Shown in pieces: positions 1-9,223 of a DNA stretch of 64,000 bases (positions are counted from its first letter, which is position 1; the number at the start of each line of letters is the position of its first letter). A program made the translations under genes and the position numbers. The notes below the pieces were generated by a model. The model had not been told where the DNA came from, did not search any database, and was given only the letters and a program-made list of their open reading frames with translations. This stretch comes from Phycicoccus sp. CSK15P-2 (GTDB taxonomy: Bacteria > Actinomycetota > Actinomycetes > Actinomycetales > Dermatophilaceae). Location: positions 1 through 64,000 of the forward strand of contig NZ_JAFDVE010000021.1 in NCBI RefSeq assembly GCF_016888005.1. Direction: 5' to 3'.

Positions 1-89
<89 letters not shown>

Positions 90-114
90 ACGGGTCAGCG
101 GTGTGATGCCTGCG

Positions 115-768
115 TCAGCGGACGAACTTCGGCGTCATCGGCGGGTCCCACCACTCGCCGTTGTTCGCCTTGACCATGCCGATGACGGGCATGACGAGGC
201 TGTACACGGCGACGAGGAAGATCGTCACGAACCCGATGAGCACGAACATGAGGACAATCGAGACCACGATGCCGATGATCGTCGTGATCTGGATGTTCAG
301 CGCGTTCGCCGTGTGGGACCGCACGAAGGGGCCCCGGTCCCGGTACAGCAGGTACATGACGAGTGCGGCGACGAACCCGAGCGTCCCGCTCGTGACGACC
401 ATGACGGCGAGGGTGATGCCGTGGGCCGCGAGGCCCCAGGTCTTCTCCTCCTGCACCGTCATGGGGGTCTGGCCGGCCGGGGCGTACCCCGGGGCCTGAC
501 CGTGAGCGCCAGGCGGGGGCGGAGGGGGAGGGGTGGCCGACGCCCCGGGCGGCGGCGGGCCGGCCGGGGGCGGTGGCGGTGGGACGTCGGCGGCGGGCGG
601 CGGTGGGCTCGGCTCGTGGGCCGGCTCTGGCTCGGGGTCCGGGGTGGTCTCGGGGTCCGGGGTGGTCTCGGGCGCGACGGTGTCCCCGTCCTGCGGGGCC
701 GGGGGCGGTGCGACGACCTCGGTGGGCTCGGTGCTCGACGCGTCGTCTCGGGGCTTCTTCTCGCTCAT
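115..768 (-). CDS. DUF4870 domain membrane protein with Pro-rich N-terminus
   Basis: Encodes 217 aa. Residues 1 to about 95 are acidic and proline-rich with Pro/Glu/Thr repeats and poly-Pro runs, probably disordered and cytosolic. The C-terminal part has the DUF4870 (Tic20-like) pattern: a helix after 'EEKTWGLAAHG', a short loop 'LLYRDRGPFVRSHTANALN', then two hydrophobic segments. The family is common in Gram-positive bacteria and its function is unknown. The start is fixed by a near-perfect Shine-Dalgarno AAGGAGGA at 773-780, so this gene is not leaderless, unlike many neighbours. It stands alone, tail to the window edge. Confidence 0.85.
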   Translation of the reverse strand: MSEKKPRDDASSTEPTEVVAPPPAPQDGDTVAPETTPDPETTPDPEPEPAHEPSPPPPAADVPPPPPPAGPPPPGASATPPPPPPPGAHGQAPGYAPAGQTPMTVQEEKTWGLAAHGITLAVMVVTSGTLGFVAALVMYLLYRDRGPFVRSHTANALNIQITTIIGIVVSIVLMFVLIGFVTIFLVAVYSLVMPVIGMVKANNGEWWDPPMTPKFVR

Positions 769-935
769 GCTCTCCTCCTTGCGGTCTGCCCCTATCTCAC
801 ACCCCGACATCGCCCTGACGCACGGACCTCCGGGGCGAGTCGGGGTTTGCATCGGGGTCCGGTCAGGGCCGACCCCCATCGGGATGCGCCGGGCGGCACC
901 GACCTGGGTCCACGGACCTCGTCGGCCCGGTGCGG

Positions 936-1808
936 CTACGGCGCGGTGACGAAGTCGATGAGCTCCTCGACGCGGCCGAGGAGCTCGGGCTCGAGGTCGG
1001 TCCAGGAGTCGACGGCCGCGAGGATCCGTTTCCAGGCCCGGGCGAGGTCGGCCTGGGTCTCGTGCGGCCATCCCAGATGGGCGCAGATGCCGTGCTTCCA
1101 CGACGTGCCGCGGGGGACGACCGGCCAGGCGTCCATCCCGAGCCGCTGGGGCTTCACCGACTGCCACACGTCCACGTACGGGTGGCCGACGACGAGGACG
1201 TGGTCCGCGTGGGGCCGGACCCGGCGGGCCTCGTCGACGACGCGGGACTCCTTGCTCCCCGGGACGAGGTGGTCGACGAGCACCCCCATCCGGTGCTCGG
1301 CGTCGGGCCGCACCTCGCGGATGACGGCGGCGAGGTCGTCGACGCCGTCGAGCATCTCGACGACGACGCCCTCGACGCGCAGGTCGTCGCCCCACACCTT
1401 CTCGACGAGCTCTGCGTCGTGGCGGCCCTCGACGTAGATCCGGGAGCCGCGGGCGACCCGGGCCCGCGCCCCCCGGACCGCGACGGAACCGCTGGCCGTC
1501 CGGGACGAGCCGGCACGCGCGGCGGAGAGCCGGGTCGCCTGGGCCGCCGTGGGCGGGACCAACGTGACCGGCGCACCGTCGACGAGGAAACCCGGCCCGA
1601 GCCGGAAACCCTTCGTCCGTCCGCGGCGGTCCTCGAGGTGGACGACGTGGATGCCCCCGGCCTTCTCGACCCGGACGACCGCCCCGACCCACCCGGTCTC
1701 CGCGTCCTCGACGACGGTGCCGGGCTCGGCGGGCAGCTCGACCGCGCGCCCCCGACGAGGGGCGCGCCAGTCGCCCGAGAGCACGTCCGTCCCGTACCTG
1801 TCCACCAC
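936..1808 (-). CDS. DUF3097 family protein
   Basis: Encodes 290 aa with the actinobacterial DUF3097 pattern: an N-terminal '[11 protein letters not shown]' segment, a small beta-rich part ('[13 protein letters not shown]'), then an alpha/beta domain with '[20 protein letters not shown]', '[14 protein letters not shown]' and '[15 protein letters not shown]'. The E and DxxD-type acidic residues resemble a Toprim-like fold; this likeness is my reading, and no biochemical role is established for the family. The start is uncertain between GTG 1808 and GTG 1805. A -10-like TAGCCT (1816-1821) lies 7 nt before 1808, the leaderless pattern seen elsewhere here, so I chose 1808. The gene is divergent from hrcA. 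Confidence 0.85.
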   Translation of the reverse strand: MVDRYGTDVLSGDWRAPRRGRAVELPAEPGTVVEDAETGWVGAVVRVEKAGGIHVVHLEDRRGRTKGFRLGPGFLVDGAPVTLVPPTAAQATRLSAARAGSSRTASGSVAVRGARARVARGSRIYVEGRHDAELVEKVWGDDLRVEGVVVEMLDGVDDLAAVIREVRPDAEHRMGVLVDHLVPGSKESRVVDEARRVRPHADHVLVVGHPYVDVWQSVKPQRLGMDAWPVVPRGTSWKHGICAHLGWPHETQADLARAWKRILAAVDSWTDLEPELLGRVEELIDFVTAP

Positions 1809-1893
1809 GGCCGCGAGGCTAGCCCGCCCAGCCGGGAGCGGCGTGGACCGCCGCGCGGCGGTTCCGGCTTTCGCATCGTCCGGGCGCGGCGCG

Positions 1894-1925
1894 TAGGATT
1901 GGCACTCCGGCGGCGAGAGTGCCAG
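1894..1925 (+). promoter_or_regulatory. hrcA-dnaJ promoter with CIRCE operator
   Basis: A -10 hexamer TAGGAT (1894-1899) runs into an inverted repeat TTGGCACTC (1899-1907), 9-nt spacer, GAGTGCCAG (1917-1925). Eight of nine arm positions pair. The consensus CIRCE operator bound by HrcA is TTAGCACTC-N9-GAGTGCTAA, so this is a clear match. Operator over the -10/transcription start fits repression of the hrcA-dnaJ operon by its own first product, relieved on heat stress. A weak -35 (TTCGCA, 1870-1875) lies 18 nt upstream. Confidence 0.92.
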
Positions 1926-1979
1926 CACGTGCTCCGCCCGCGCGCAGCAAGCCCCGACGACGCCCGGAGGAGGACGACC

Positions 1980-3011
1980 GTGAACGACGACCGCCGGCTC
2001 CGGGTCCTGCGAGCCATCGTCCAGGACTACGTCGAGACCTCCGAGCCCGTCGGGTCCAAGGCCCTGCTCGAGCGCCACCGGCTGGGGGTCTCCGCCGCGA
2101 CCGTGCGCAACGACATGGCCGCGCTCGAGGAGGAGGGCCTCATCGCGGCGCCGCACACGAGCGCTGGGCGCATCCCCACCGATGCCGGGTACCGCCTCTT
2201 CGTCAACCGTCTCTCGCAGATCAAGCCGATGACGGTCGCCGAGCAGCGCGCCATCGGGCACTTCCTCGAGGGCGCCGTCGACCTCGACGACGTCGTCGAC
2301 CGCACCGTCCGCCTCCTCGCGTCGCTGACGCGTCAGGTCGCCGTCGTGCAGTACCCGTCGCTGTCCCGCTCCTCGGTGCGGCACGTCGAGCTCGTCCCGA
2401 TCGGTGGCCCGCGGCTGCTCGTCGTCCTCATCACGACCACCGGACGCGTCGAGCAGCGGGTCATCGACGTCGGCACCGACCTGCTCACCACCGAGGGCGA
2501 GGCCACGCTGTCCCTGCTGCGGACCGAGCTCAACGCCGCCACGAGCGGGCGCACCCTCGCCGACGCCTCCGCCGAGCTCGCCGTCGTGCCCGAGCGCCTC
2601 GACCCCGCCCACGGCGAAGTCGTGCGCGCGGTCGTCGCGGCTCTCGAGGACTCGCTGGCCGAGGAGCGTGAGGAGCGTGTCGTCCTCGCCGGCACGGCCA
2701 ACCTCGTCCGCTCCGACCGGGACTTCTCGACGAGCATCGGGACGGTCCTCGAGGCCCTCGAGGAGCATGTCGTCCTCCTCAAGCTGCTCGGCACCGTCGC
2801 CGAACAGGGCAATGCCGTCGCGGTCCGCATCGGGGGCGAGAACCCCTACGCGGGCCTGCAGAGCACCTCCATGGTCTCGACCGGCTACGGCGCCGGGAGC
2901 GACCTCGTCGCCGCCCTCGGCGTCGTCGGCCCCACCCGGATGGACTACCCCGGGGCCATGGCCGCCGTGCGCGCCGTCGCCACCTACGTCTCCCGGATCC
3001 TCGCGGACTGA
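1980..3011 (+). CDS. hrcA: Heat-inducible transcription repressor HrcA
   Basis: Encodes 343 aa, the usual HrcA length (about 340). It represses heat-shock genes by binding CIRCE DNA. The N-terminal winged helix is clear ('[20 protein letters not shown]', '[14 protein letters not shown]', '[16 protein letters not shown]'), followed by a GAF-like sensor domain and a C-terminal '[21 protein letters not shown]' segment. GTG at 1980 is preceded by GGAGGA (about 1967-1972), which decides the start. dnaJ follows after 53 nt, forming the classical hrcA-dnaJ operon. The CIRCE element just upstream indicates autoregulation. Confidence 0.97.
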   Translation: MNDDRRLRVLRAIVQDYVETSEPVGSKALLERHRLGVSAATVRNDMAALEEEGLIAAPHTSAGRIPTDAGYRLFVNRLSQIKPMTVAEQRAIGHFLEGAVDLDDVVDRTVRLLASLTRQVAVVQYPSLSRSSVRHVELVPIGGPRLLVVLITTTGRVEQRVIDVGTDLLTTEGEATLSLLRTELNAATSGRTLADASAELAVVPERLDPAHGEVVRAVVAALEDSLAEEREERVVLAGTANLVRSDRDFSTSIGTVLEALEEHVVLLKLLGTVAEQGNAVAVRIGGENPYAGLQSTSMVSTGYGAGSDLVAALGVVGPTRMDYPGAMAAVRAVATYVSRILAD

Positions 3012-3064
3012 CGCGAGCGAGCCCCGCCACCCACCGACCACCTGCCACGGAGGACCACCCACCC

Positions 3065-4189
3065 GTGAACGACTACTACGCCGACCTCGGCGTCGCCCGC
3101 GACGCGAGCCCCGAGGACATCAAGCGCGCCTACCGCCGTGCGGCACGCCGCCTGCACCCGGACGTCAACCCGGGCGCCGAGGCCGAGGACGAGTTCAAGA
3201 AGGTCTCGCAGGCCTACGACGTCCTGTCCGACCCGCAGAAGAAGCAGGCGTACGACATGGGGTCCGACCCCTACGCGGGCGCGGCCGGCGGTTTCGGCCA
3301 GGGCTTCTCGTTCAGCGACATCATGGACGCCTTCTTCGGTGGCACGGCCGCGGGGGCGACGGGGCCACGCTCGCGGCAGGCCCGTGGTCAGGACGCCCTC
3401 GTCCGCCTCGACCTCGACCTCGCCGACGCCGTGTTCGGGGCGGAGAAGGAGCTGAGCGTCGACACCGCGGTCGGGTGCAGCACGTGTCACGGCGACGGCA
3501 AGCAGCCCGGCACCTCGACCCGGACGTGCGACGTCTGCGAGGGTCGCGGCGAGATCCGGCAGGTGCAGCGCAGCTTCCTCGGGCAGGTCATGACGACCCG
3601 TCCGTGCATGACGTGCCAGGGCTTCGGCGAGATCATCACCGACCCCTGCTACGAGTGCAGCGGCGACGGCCGGGTCCGTACCCGGAGCACGATGACGATC
3701 AAGGTCCCGGCGGGTGTCGACACCGGCACGCGCATCCAGCTCGCGGGACGTGGTGAGGTCGGCCCGGGCAACGGGCCGGCGGGGGACCTCTACGTCGAGG
3801 TCGCGGTGCGCCGCCACCCGGTCTTCCAGCGGCAGGGTGACGACCTCCACGCGACGATCGAGGTGCCGATGACCGCCGCGGCCCTCGGCGCGTCGCTCGC
3901 CATGGACACCTTCGACGGCGGCCAGGAGCTCGACCTGCGCCGCGGCACCCAGTCCGGTGAGACGAGCACGCTGCGCGGCCTCGGGGTCACCCACCTGCGC
4001 GGCGGCGGACGCGGCGACGTCGTCGTGCACTGGATGGTGCAGACCCCGACCCGGGTGGACGCCGAGCAGGAGGAGCTCCTGCGCCGCCTCGCCACGCTCC
4101 GTGGTGAGGAGCGACCGGAGGGCAAGGCCACCAACCCCGCGGAAGGGTCGCTCTTCGGCAAGCTCCGCGACGCGTTCAAGGTGCGCTGA
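3065..4189 (+). CDS. dnaJ: Chaperone protein DnaJ
   Basis: Encodes 374 aa, a full type I Hsp40 co-chaperone that delivers clients to DnaK and stimulates its ATPase. The J domain (about 1-70) has the HPD motif in 'RRLHPDVNP'. A Gly/Phe-rich linker follows ('[19 protein letters not shown]'). Four zinc-binding CxxCxGxG repeats are intact: [24 protein letters not shown] and CYECSGDG. The C-terminal substrate-binding region follows. The start is GTG at 3065 with GGAGG upstream. The gene is co-transcribed with hrcA, and rsmE starts 5 nt after its stop. Actinobacteria usually have a second dnaJ beside dnaK; this is the HrcA-linked copy. Confidence 0.97.
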   Translation: MNDYYADLGVARDASPEDIKRAYRRAARRLHPDVNPGAEAEDEFKKVSQAYDVLSDPQKKQAYDMGSDPYAGAAGGFGQGFSFSDIMDAFFGGTAAGATGPRSRQARGQDALVRLDLDLADAVFGAEKELSVDTAVGCSTCHGDGKQPGTSTRTCDVCEGRGEIRQVQRSFLGQVMTTRPCMTCQGFGEIITDPCYECSGDGRVRTRSTMTIKVPAGVDTGTRIQLAGRGEVGPGNGPAGDLYVEVAVRRHPVFQRQGDDLHATIEVPMTAAALGASLAMDTFDGGQELDLRRGTQSGETSTLRGLGVTHLRGGGRGDVVVHWMVQTPTRVDAEQEELLRRLATLRGEERPEGKATNPAEGSLFGKLRDAFKVR

Positions 4190-4194
4190 GCCCG

Positions 4195-4938
4195 GTGACG
4201 CTGCCGGTCTACCTCGTCGCCGGGGGTCTGCTGGACGGCTGCGAGGCCGGCGACGTCGTCCGGGTCGACGGCCCCGAGGCGCGGCACGCCGTGGCCGTCC
4301 GACGCACGCGGGCGGGGGAGCGGGTCGTGCTCGCCGACGGGGCGGGGTGCTCGGCCGAGGGGGAGGTCGCCGAGGTCGACCGCGACACCTTCGCCGTCCG
4401 GGTCGACGCGGTCCGTGACGAGCCCGAGCCCAGCCCACGCTTCGTGCTCGTCCAGGCCCTGGCCAAGGGCGACCGGGACGACCAGGCGGTCGAAGCGGCC
4501 ACCGAGTGCGGTGTGGACGAGGTCGTCCCGTGGCAGGCGGCGCGCAGCGTCGTACGGTGGCGGGGCGAGCGGGGCGAGCGCTCACGACGCAAGTGGGACG
4601 CGGTGATCGTCGCGGCGACGAAACAGTCCCGCCGGACGCGTCGGCCGGTGCTGGGCGCGACGGCCACGACGGAGGCTCTCGTCGCGCGCGTCGGCACGGC
4701 GGACCTCGCGCTGGTCCTGCACGAGGACGCGACCCTGCCGCTCGCTGGGGCGACGCTGCCGGAGGCGGGGGAGGTGCTCGTCGTCGTGGGCCCCGAGGGT
4801 GGGGTCGCCCCCGAGGAGCTCGAGGCGCTCGAGGCCGCCGGGGCCCGTCCGGTGCGCCTCGGCCCCACCGTGCTGCGCTCGTCGAGCGCCGGCCCCGCGG
4901 CGCTCGCCGTGCTCAGCGCGGCTGCTCGCTGGCGTTGA
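4195..4938 (+). CDS. rsmE: 16S rRNA (uracil-1498-N3)-methyltransferase RsmE
   Basis: Encodes 247 aa. RsmE methylates U1498 of 16S rRNA in the 30S subunit using SAM. An N-terminal PUA-like part ('VDGPEARHAVAVRRTRAGERVVLADG') precedes a SPOUT trefoil-knot domain with 'VVVGPEGGVAPEELEALEAAG' and 'LGPTVLRSSSAGPAALAVLSA'. The knot loop reads LRSSSAGPAA rather than LRTETA, as I recall is usual in actinobacterial homologues. GTG at 4195 begins 5 nt after the dnaJ stop, so the gene is probably the third cistron of the hrcA operon. Order dnaJ-rsmE-HIT-phoH-ybeY is conserved in actinobacteria. Confidence 0.93.
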   Translation: MTLPVYLVAGGLLDGCEAGDVVRVDGPEARHAVAVRRTRAGERVVLADGAGCSAEGEVAEVDRDTFAVRVDAVRDEPEPSPRFVLVQALAKGDRDDQAVEAATECGVDEVVPWQAARSVVRWRGERGERSRRKWDAVIVAATKQSRRTRRPVLGATATTEALVARVGTADLALVLHEDATLPLAGATLPEAGEVLVVVGPEGGVAPEELEALEAAGARPVRLGPTVLRSSSAGPAALAVLSAAARWR

Positions 4939-5017
4939 CCGCCGCATCGCGGGCGGCGAGACCGTCGTGGTCCGGCTCGCCGTCGACGTCCGAGAGCGCT
5001 GCCCCTAGGGTCGGGGC

Positions 5018-5368
5018 ATGAGCGAGACGAGCCCGGACTGCCTCTTCTGCCGGATCGTCGGCGGTGACGTCCCCGCCGACGTCGTCGCCGAGAGCGAGCA
5101 CTCGCTCGCCTTCCGGGACATCGAGCCCCAGGCGCCGACGCACTGCCTCGTCATCCCACGGCGTCACGTCGCGACCGTCGGTGAGCTCGCCGACCACCCC
5201 GACGAGCTCACCGACGCCGTCGTCCTCGCCGCCGCCGTGGCGGCCCAGGAGGGGCTCGACGACGGGTACCGCCTCGTCGCCAACACCGGCGCCCGGGCGC
5301 ACCAGACCGTGTTCCACGCCCACCTGCACGTCCTGGGTGGCCGCGACATGACGTGGCCCCCCGGCTGA
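5018..5368 (+). CDS. HIT family protein (histidine triad nucleotide-binding)
   Basis: Encodes 116 aa. It starts with the zinc-binding 'CLFCRIVGG' pattern of HINT-type proteins and ends with the histidine triad 'HAHLHVLGG' (HxHxH). Family members hydrolyse purine nucleoside phosphoramidates and similar adenylates; the natural substrate is usually unknown. ATG at 5018 is preceded by a -10 hexamer TAGGGT (5006-5011), leaving 6 nt, so transcription probably begins at the start codon. The gene therefore has its own promoter although it lies in the rsmE-phoH run. Confidence 0.93.
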   Translation: MSETSPDCLFCRIVGGDVPADVVAESEHSLAFRDIEPQAPTHCLVIPRRHVATVGELADHPDELTDAVVLAAAVAAQEGLDDGYRLVANTGARAHQTVFHAHLHVLGGRDMTWPPG

Positions 5369-5422
5369 GCGGCGGTTTCTCGTGTGCCTGTCGTCGGTGC
5401 GGGCCCGTAGACTGGGGCCACG

Positions 5423-6514
5423 ATGACTGACCCGCACTCCGACGATCCCGTCGTGCCCTCCGGCTCCACCCAGCCCCACGTGCCCCAGCACACGGTCACC
5501 ATCCCTCCCGAGGTCCAGATGGTCACCCTGCTCGGCCCGCGCGACGAGCTCCTGCGGACGATGGAGCGCCAGTTCCCGCAGGTGCAGATCCACGTCCGGG
5601 GCAACGAGTTCCACATCGCCGGCCCGAGCTCCGAGGTCGCCCTCGTCGAGCGTCTGGTCGACGAGCTGCTCGCGGTCCTCGAGGGCGGCCAGCCACTGAA
5701 CCGGGACGCTGTCGAGCGGTCGATCCAGATGCTCCGCGCGCAGACCGTCGAGCGGCCGGCCGACGTGCTGACGATGAACATCGTCAGCAACCGGGGCCGC
5801 ACGATCCGCCCCAAGACGCTCGGGCAGAAGCGGTACGTCGAGGCCATCGACGAGCACACCGTGATCTTCGGCATCGGCCCGGCCGGCACCGGCAAGACCT
5901 ACCTCGCCATGGCGAAGGCCGTCGCAGCGCTCCAGGCCAAGCAGGTGAACCGGATCATCCTCACCCGGCCGGCGGTCGAGGCGGGGGAGCGGCTCGGGTT
6001 CCTGCCGGGCACGCTCAACGACAAGATCGACCCGTACCTCCGCCCGCTGTACGACGCGCTGCACGACATGGTCGACCCCGACTCCATCCCGCGGCTCCTC
6101 GCGGCCGGCACGATCGAGGTCGCGCCGTTGGCGTTCATGCGGGGTAGGACTCTGAACGGTGCGTTCGTCATCCTCGACGAGGCGCAGAACACCACGCCCG
6201 AGCAGATGAAGATGTTCCTCACCCGGCTCGGGTTCGGCTCGAAGATGGTCGTCACCGGCGATGTGACCCAGGTCGACCTGCCGGGCGGCAACCAGAGCGG
6301 CCTGCGGGTCGTGCGCGACATCCTCCACGACCTCGACGACGTCCACTTCAGCGAGCTGACGGCCGTCGACGTCGTGCGGCACCGGCTCGTCGGCGAGATC
6401 GTCGACGCCTACGGTCGGTGGGACGCCGGTCAGCAGCGCCGCACCCCGCGGGACACGCACGAGGGACGTCGCCCCCGCACCCGCCGCGGCGAGCAGGAGC
6501 GGCCGGCGCCGTGA
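5423..6514 (+). CDS. phoH: PhoH family ATPase
   Basis: Encodes 363 aa of the PhoH-like P-loop ATPase family, proposed to act in RNA metabolism with YbeY. An N-terminal KH-like or dimerisation region ('VTLLGPRDELLRTMERQFP') precedes Walker A 'GPAGTGKTYLAMAKA', the family motif 'LTRPAVEAGERLGFLPG', Walker B 'FVILDEAQNTTPEQMKMFL' and 'VVTGDVTQVDLPGG'. A -10 hexamer TAGACT (5408-5413) lies 9 nt before ATG 5423 with no clear ribosome site, so the mRNA may be leaderless. Its TGA overlaps the ybeY GTG (GTGA), implying translational coupling. Confidence 0.93.
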   Translation: MTDPHSDDPVVPSGSTQPHVPQHTVTIPPEVQMVTLLGPRDELLRTMERQFPQVQIHVRGNEFHIAGPSSEVALVERLVDELLAVLEGGQPLNRDAVERSIQMLRAQTVERPADVLTMNIVSNRGRTIRPKTLGQKRYVEAIDEHTVIFGIGPAGTGKTYLAMAKAVAALQAKQVNRIILTRPAVEAGERLGFLPGTLNDKIDPYLRPLYDALHDMVDPDSIPRLLAAGTIEVAPLAFMRGRTLNGAFVILDEAQNTTPEQMKMFLTRLGFGSKMVVTGDVTQVDLPGGNQSGLRVVRDILHDLDDVHFSELTAVDVVRHRLVGEIVDAYGRWDAGQQRRTPRDTHEGRRPRTRRGEQERPAP

Positions 6515-6978
6515 GCATCGACGTCCTCAACGAGACCGACCACGTGCTCGACGAGCTCGAGCTCGTCGCGTGCGCCAGGTACGTCCTGGACCGGATGAAG
6601 GTCCATCCCCAGGCCGAGCTGTGCATCCGGCTCGTCGACGAGCCGGCCATGGAGACTCTCCACGTGCAGTGGATGGACCTCCCCGGCCCCACCGACGTCA
6701 TGAGCTTCCCGATGGACGAGCTGCGTCCGGGGCGGGACGGCCTGCCCCCCGAGGAAGGCGTCCTCGGTGACCTCGTGCTCTGCCCGAGCGTCGCCGCGAA
6801 GCAGGCGCGCGAGGCGGGCCACGCCACCGAGGAGGAGCTGCTCCTCCTCACGACGCACGGCATCCTCCACCTCCTCGGGTTCGACCACGCCGAGCCGGAC
6901 GAGGAGAAGGAGATGTTCGAGCTGCAGCGCCAGCTGCTCCTCACCTTCCTCGCGACCCGCGGCCGTCCGGGGGCCTGA
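6511..6978 (+). CDS. ybeY: rRNA maturation endoribonuclease YbeY
   Basis: Encodes 155 aa. YbeY is a metal-dependent single-strand endoribonuclease involved in 16S rRNA 3'-end maturation and ribosome quality control. The zinc signature HGxLHLxGxDH is present as 'HGILHLLGFDH' near residue 115, with the preceding 'PTDVMSFPMDE' and 'LGDLVLCPSVAAKQA' family segments. GTG at 6511 overlaps the phoH stop by GTGA. A longer in-frame reading would overlap phoH heavily, so the overlapping GTG is preferred. The CNNM/CBS gene begins 7 nt downstream. Confidence 0.96.
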   Translation: MSIDVLNETDHVLDELELVACARYVLDRMKVHPQAELCIRLVDEPAMETLHVQWMDLPGPTDVMSFPMDELRPGRDGLPPEEGVLGDLVLCPSVAAKQAREAGHATEEELLLLTTHGILHLLGFDHAEPDEEKEMFELQRQLLLTFLATRGRPGA

Positions 6979-6985
6979 CCCCGCC

Positions 6986-8275
6986 ATGACCCGGATCGTC
7001 CTCGCCGCGGTGCTGGCCACCGTGTTCGCCTTCCTCATCTCGATGGCCGAGTCCGCCATCGCGCGCATGTCCCGGGTGCGCGCCGACGAGCTCGTCGACG
7101 AGGAGCGACCCGGGGCGGCCGCGCTGGTCCGGGTCGTGGCCGACACCGCCGCCTACCTGTCGGTGCTGTCCTTCCTCCGCGTCATCGCCGAGTCCACCGC
7201 CGCCGTGATGGTCACGCTCGCCGCGGTCGACGCGGTGGAGGGCACGTGGCAGCCGTTCCTCGTCGCGATCGGGGTTATGGCGCTGGTGTCGTTCGCGATC
7301 GTGGGCGTCTCTCCGGGGACTCTCGGCCGTCAGCACAGCACCGGTGTCGCGCTGGTCGCTGCGCCCGTCGTGATCTGGCTGCGCCGGCTCCTCGGCCCCT
7401 TCGCCCGGCTGCTCATCGCCCTGACCAACGCCGTCACCCCCGGGAAGGGCTACCGGGACGGCCCGTTCGAGAGCGAGTCGGAGCTGCGGGGCCTGGTCGA
7501 CGTCGCCCGCGAGAACCGGCTGATCGAGGCCGACGAGCGCGCGATGATCCACTCCGTCTTCGAGCTCGGCGACACGTACACGCGCGAGGTCATGGTTCCG
7601 CGCACCGACATGGTGGCGATCGACGCCGACCGTGTCTGCCGCCAGGCGATGAAGCTCTTCCTGCGCTCGGGGTTCTCACGCATCCCCGTCGTCGGTGAGA
7701 ACGTCGACGACGTCGTGGGGCTGCTCTACCTCAAGGACGTCATCCGCCGGCTCAACGCCGACCCGGACGCCGAGACGCTGCCGGTCACCGAGGTCATGCG
7801 TCCGGGCCGGTTCGTCCCGGACAGCAAGCCCGTCGACGCGCTGCTGCGCGAGATGCAGCTCGAGCAGACCCACCTCGCCGTCGTCGTCGACGAGTACGGC
7901 GGGACGGCCGGCATCGTGACGATCGAGGACATCCTCGAGGAGATCGTCGGGGAGATCACCGACGAGTACGACCGGGAAGGTCCCGAGACCGAGCAGCTCC
8001 CCGACGGCCGGACCCGCGTGTCGGCGACGATGCACGTCGACCATCTGGCCGAGCTCTTCGAGGTCGATCTCGACGAGGACGAGGTCGACACCGTGGGAGG
8101 GCTGATCGGCAAGACCACCGGCATGGTGCCGATCCTCGGGTCGACGTGCGAGGTCGCCGGTCTGCGACTGACCGCCGAGCGGATGTCCGGGCGGCGGCAC
8201 CGGGTCGCGACCGTCGTCGTCGAGCGGGTCGCTCCCGTCGCGGCCGAGGACGAGCTGGAGGAGCGGGTCGGATGA
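6986..8275 (+). CDS. CNNM/CorC-type membrane protein with CBS pair (hemolysin family)
   Basis: Encodes 429 aa. The N-terminal DUF21/CNNM transmembrane domain (about 1-190) has hydrophobic segments such as 'IVLAAVLATVFAFLISMAESAI'. It is followed by the basic linker 'ENRLIEADERAMIHSVFELGD', two CBS domains ('EVMVPRTDMVAIDADR' and 'VTEVMRPGRFVPDS') and the CorC_HlyC C-terminal domain ('TVGGLIGKTTGMVP'). Relatives are linked to Mg2+/Co2+ efflux or homeostasis; the old hemolysin label rests on weak evidence. ATG 6986 follows ybeY closely, and the stop overlaps the era start (ATGA), so the run is an operon. Confidence 0.92.
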   Translation: MTRIVLAAVLATVFAFLISMAESAIARMSRVRADELVDEERPGAAALVRVVADTAAYLSVLSFLRVIAESTAAVMVTLAAVDAVEGTWQPFLVAIGVMALVSFAIVGVSPGTLGRQHSTGVALVAAPVVIWLRRLLGPFARLLIALTNAVTPGKGYRDGPFESESELRGLVDVARENRLIEADERAMIHSVFELGDTYTREVMVPRTDMVAIDADRVCRQAMKLFLRSGFSRIPVVGENVDDVVGLLYLKDVIRRLNADPDAETLPVTEVMRPGRFVPDSKPVDALLREMQLEQTHLAVVVDEYGGTAGIVTIEDILEEIVGEITDEYDREGPETEQLPDGRTRVSATMHVDHLAELFEVDLDEDEVDTVGGLIGKTTGMVPILGSTCEVAGLRLTAERMSGRRHRVATVVVERVAPVAAEDELEERVG

Positions 8276-9213
8276 GTGAGGTCACAGCCGCGCCCGAGGA
8301 CGGTGGGTACGTCGCCGGCTTCGCCTGCTTCGTGGGCCGCCCGAACGCGGGCAAGTCGACGTTGACGAACGCGCTCGTCGGGCAGAAGGTCGCGATCACC
8401 TCGAGCAAGCCGCAGACCACGAGGCACACCATCCGCGGCATCGTGACGACCGAGCGCAGCCAGCTCGTCCTCGTCGACACGCCGGGTCTGCACCGGCCCC
8501 GAACACTGCTCGGGGAGCGGCTCAACGACCTCGTCCGCGAGACGCTGCTCGAGGTCGACGTCATCGGGTTCTGCCTGCCGGCCGACCAGCGGGTCGGTCC
8601 CGGTGACCAGTTCATCGCGGCAGAGCTCGCCGAGCTGCAGCGGGGCAGGCGCACACCGGTCGTGGCCATCGCGACGAAGTCCGACCGGGTCGACAAGCAG
8701 CGCCTGGCCGAGCACCTCATCGCCGTCGACCAGCTGGGGGAGTGGGCTGCGATCGTCCCGTGCTCGGCCACCGGGGACGACCAGGTCGACGTCGTGGCCC
8801 GGGTGCTGTCCGAGCACCTCCCCCCGTCACCGGGTCCGTTGTACCCCGACGGGCAGCTCACCGACGAGCCCGAGGCCGTCATGGTCGCCGAGCTCGTCCG
8901 TGAGGCCGCCCTCGAGGGGGTGCGTGACGAGCTGCCGCACAGTCTCGCGGTGGTCGTCGTGGAGATGGTTCCGCGCGAGGACCGGCCAGAGGACGACCCG
9001 CTCCTCGACGTGCGCGTCAACGTGTTCGTCGAGCGCGACAGCCAGAAGGCCATCGTCATCGGACGTGGTGGCTCACGTCTGCGGGAGGTCGGGACCACGG
9101 CGCGGCGGGGCATCGAGGCGCTGCTCGGCCAGCGAGTGCACCTCGACCTGCACGTCAAGGTCGCCAAGGACTGGCAGCGAGACCCGAAGCAGCTCCAGCG
9201 GCTGGGGTTCTGA
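8272..9213 (+). CDS. era: GTPase Era
   Basis: Encodes 313 aa, slightly longer than E. coli Era (301). Era is a membrane-associated GTPase that binds the 3' end of 16S rRNA and aids 30S assembly. G1 'GRPNAGKST' (residues 22-30), G2 'TTRHTI', G3 'DTPG' and G4 'TKSD' are visible. The C-terminal KH domain contains 'VIGRGGSRLREVG' and 'VHLDLHVKVAKDWQRD'. ATG 8272 overlaps the upstream stop by ATGA. The gene ends the housekeeping operon; its stop is 10 nt from the stop of the convergent regulator array. Confidence 0.97.
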   Translation: MSEVTAAPEDGGYVAGFACFVGRPNAGKSTLTNALVGQKVAITSSKPQTTRHTIRGIVTTERSQLVLVDTPGLHRPRTLLGERLNDLVRETLLEVDVIGFCLPADQRVGPGDQFIAAELAELQRGRRTPVVAIATKSDRVDKQRLAEHLIAVDQLGEWAAIVPCSATGDDQVDVVARVLSEHLPPSPGPLYPDGQLTDEPEAVMVAELVREAALEGVRDELPHSLAVVVVEMVPREDRPEDDPLLDVRVNVFVERDSQKAIVIGRGGSRLREVGTTARRGIEALLGQRVHLDLHVKVAKDWQRDPKQLQRLGF

Positions 9214-9223
9214 CAGCGGGCGA

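Noticed and set aside
533-700. Short repeats of the CGGGGTCCGGGGTGGTCT type as a possible repeat array
   Set aside because: They encode the Pro/Glu/Thr repeats of the DUF4870 protein; there are no spacers, so this is not a CRISPR or intergenic array. No CRISPR array is seen anywhere in the window.
103-3011. Long open frames on the opposite strand of DUF4870, DUF3097 and hrcA
   Set aside because: Very high GC makes non-coding frames open; their translations are Arg/Pro/Ala-rich low complexity with no family features, whereas the chosen frames have clear domains and start signals.
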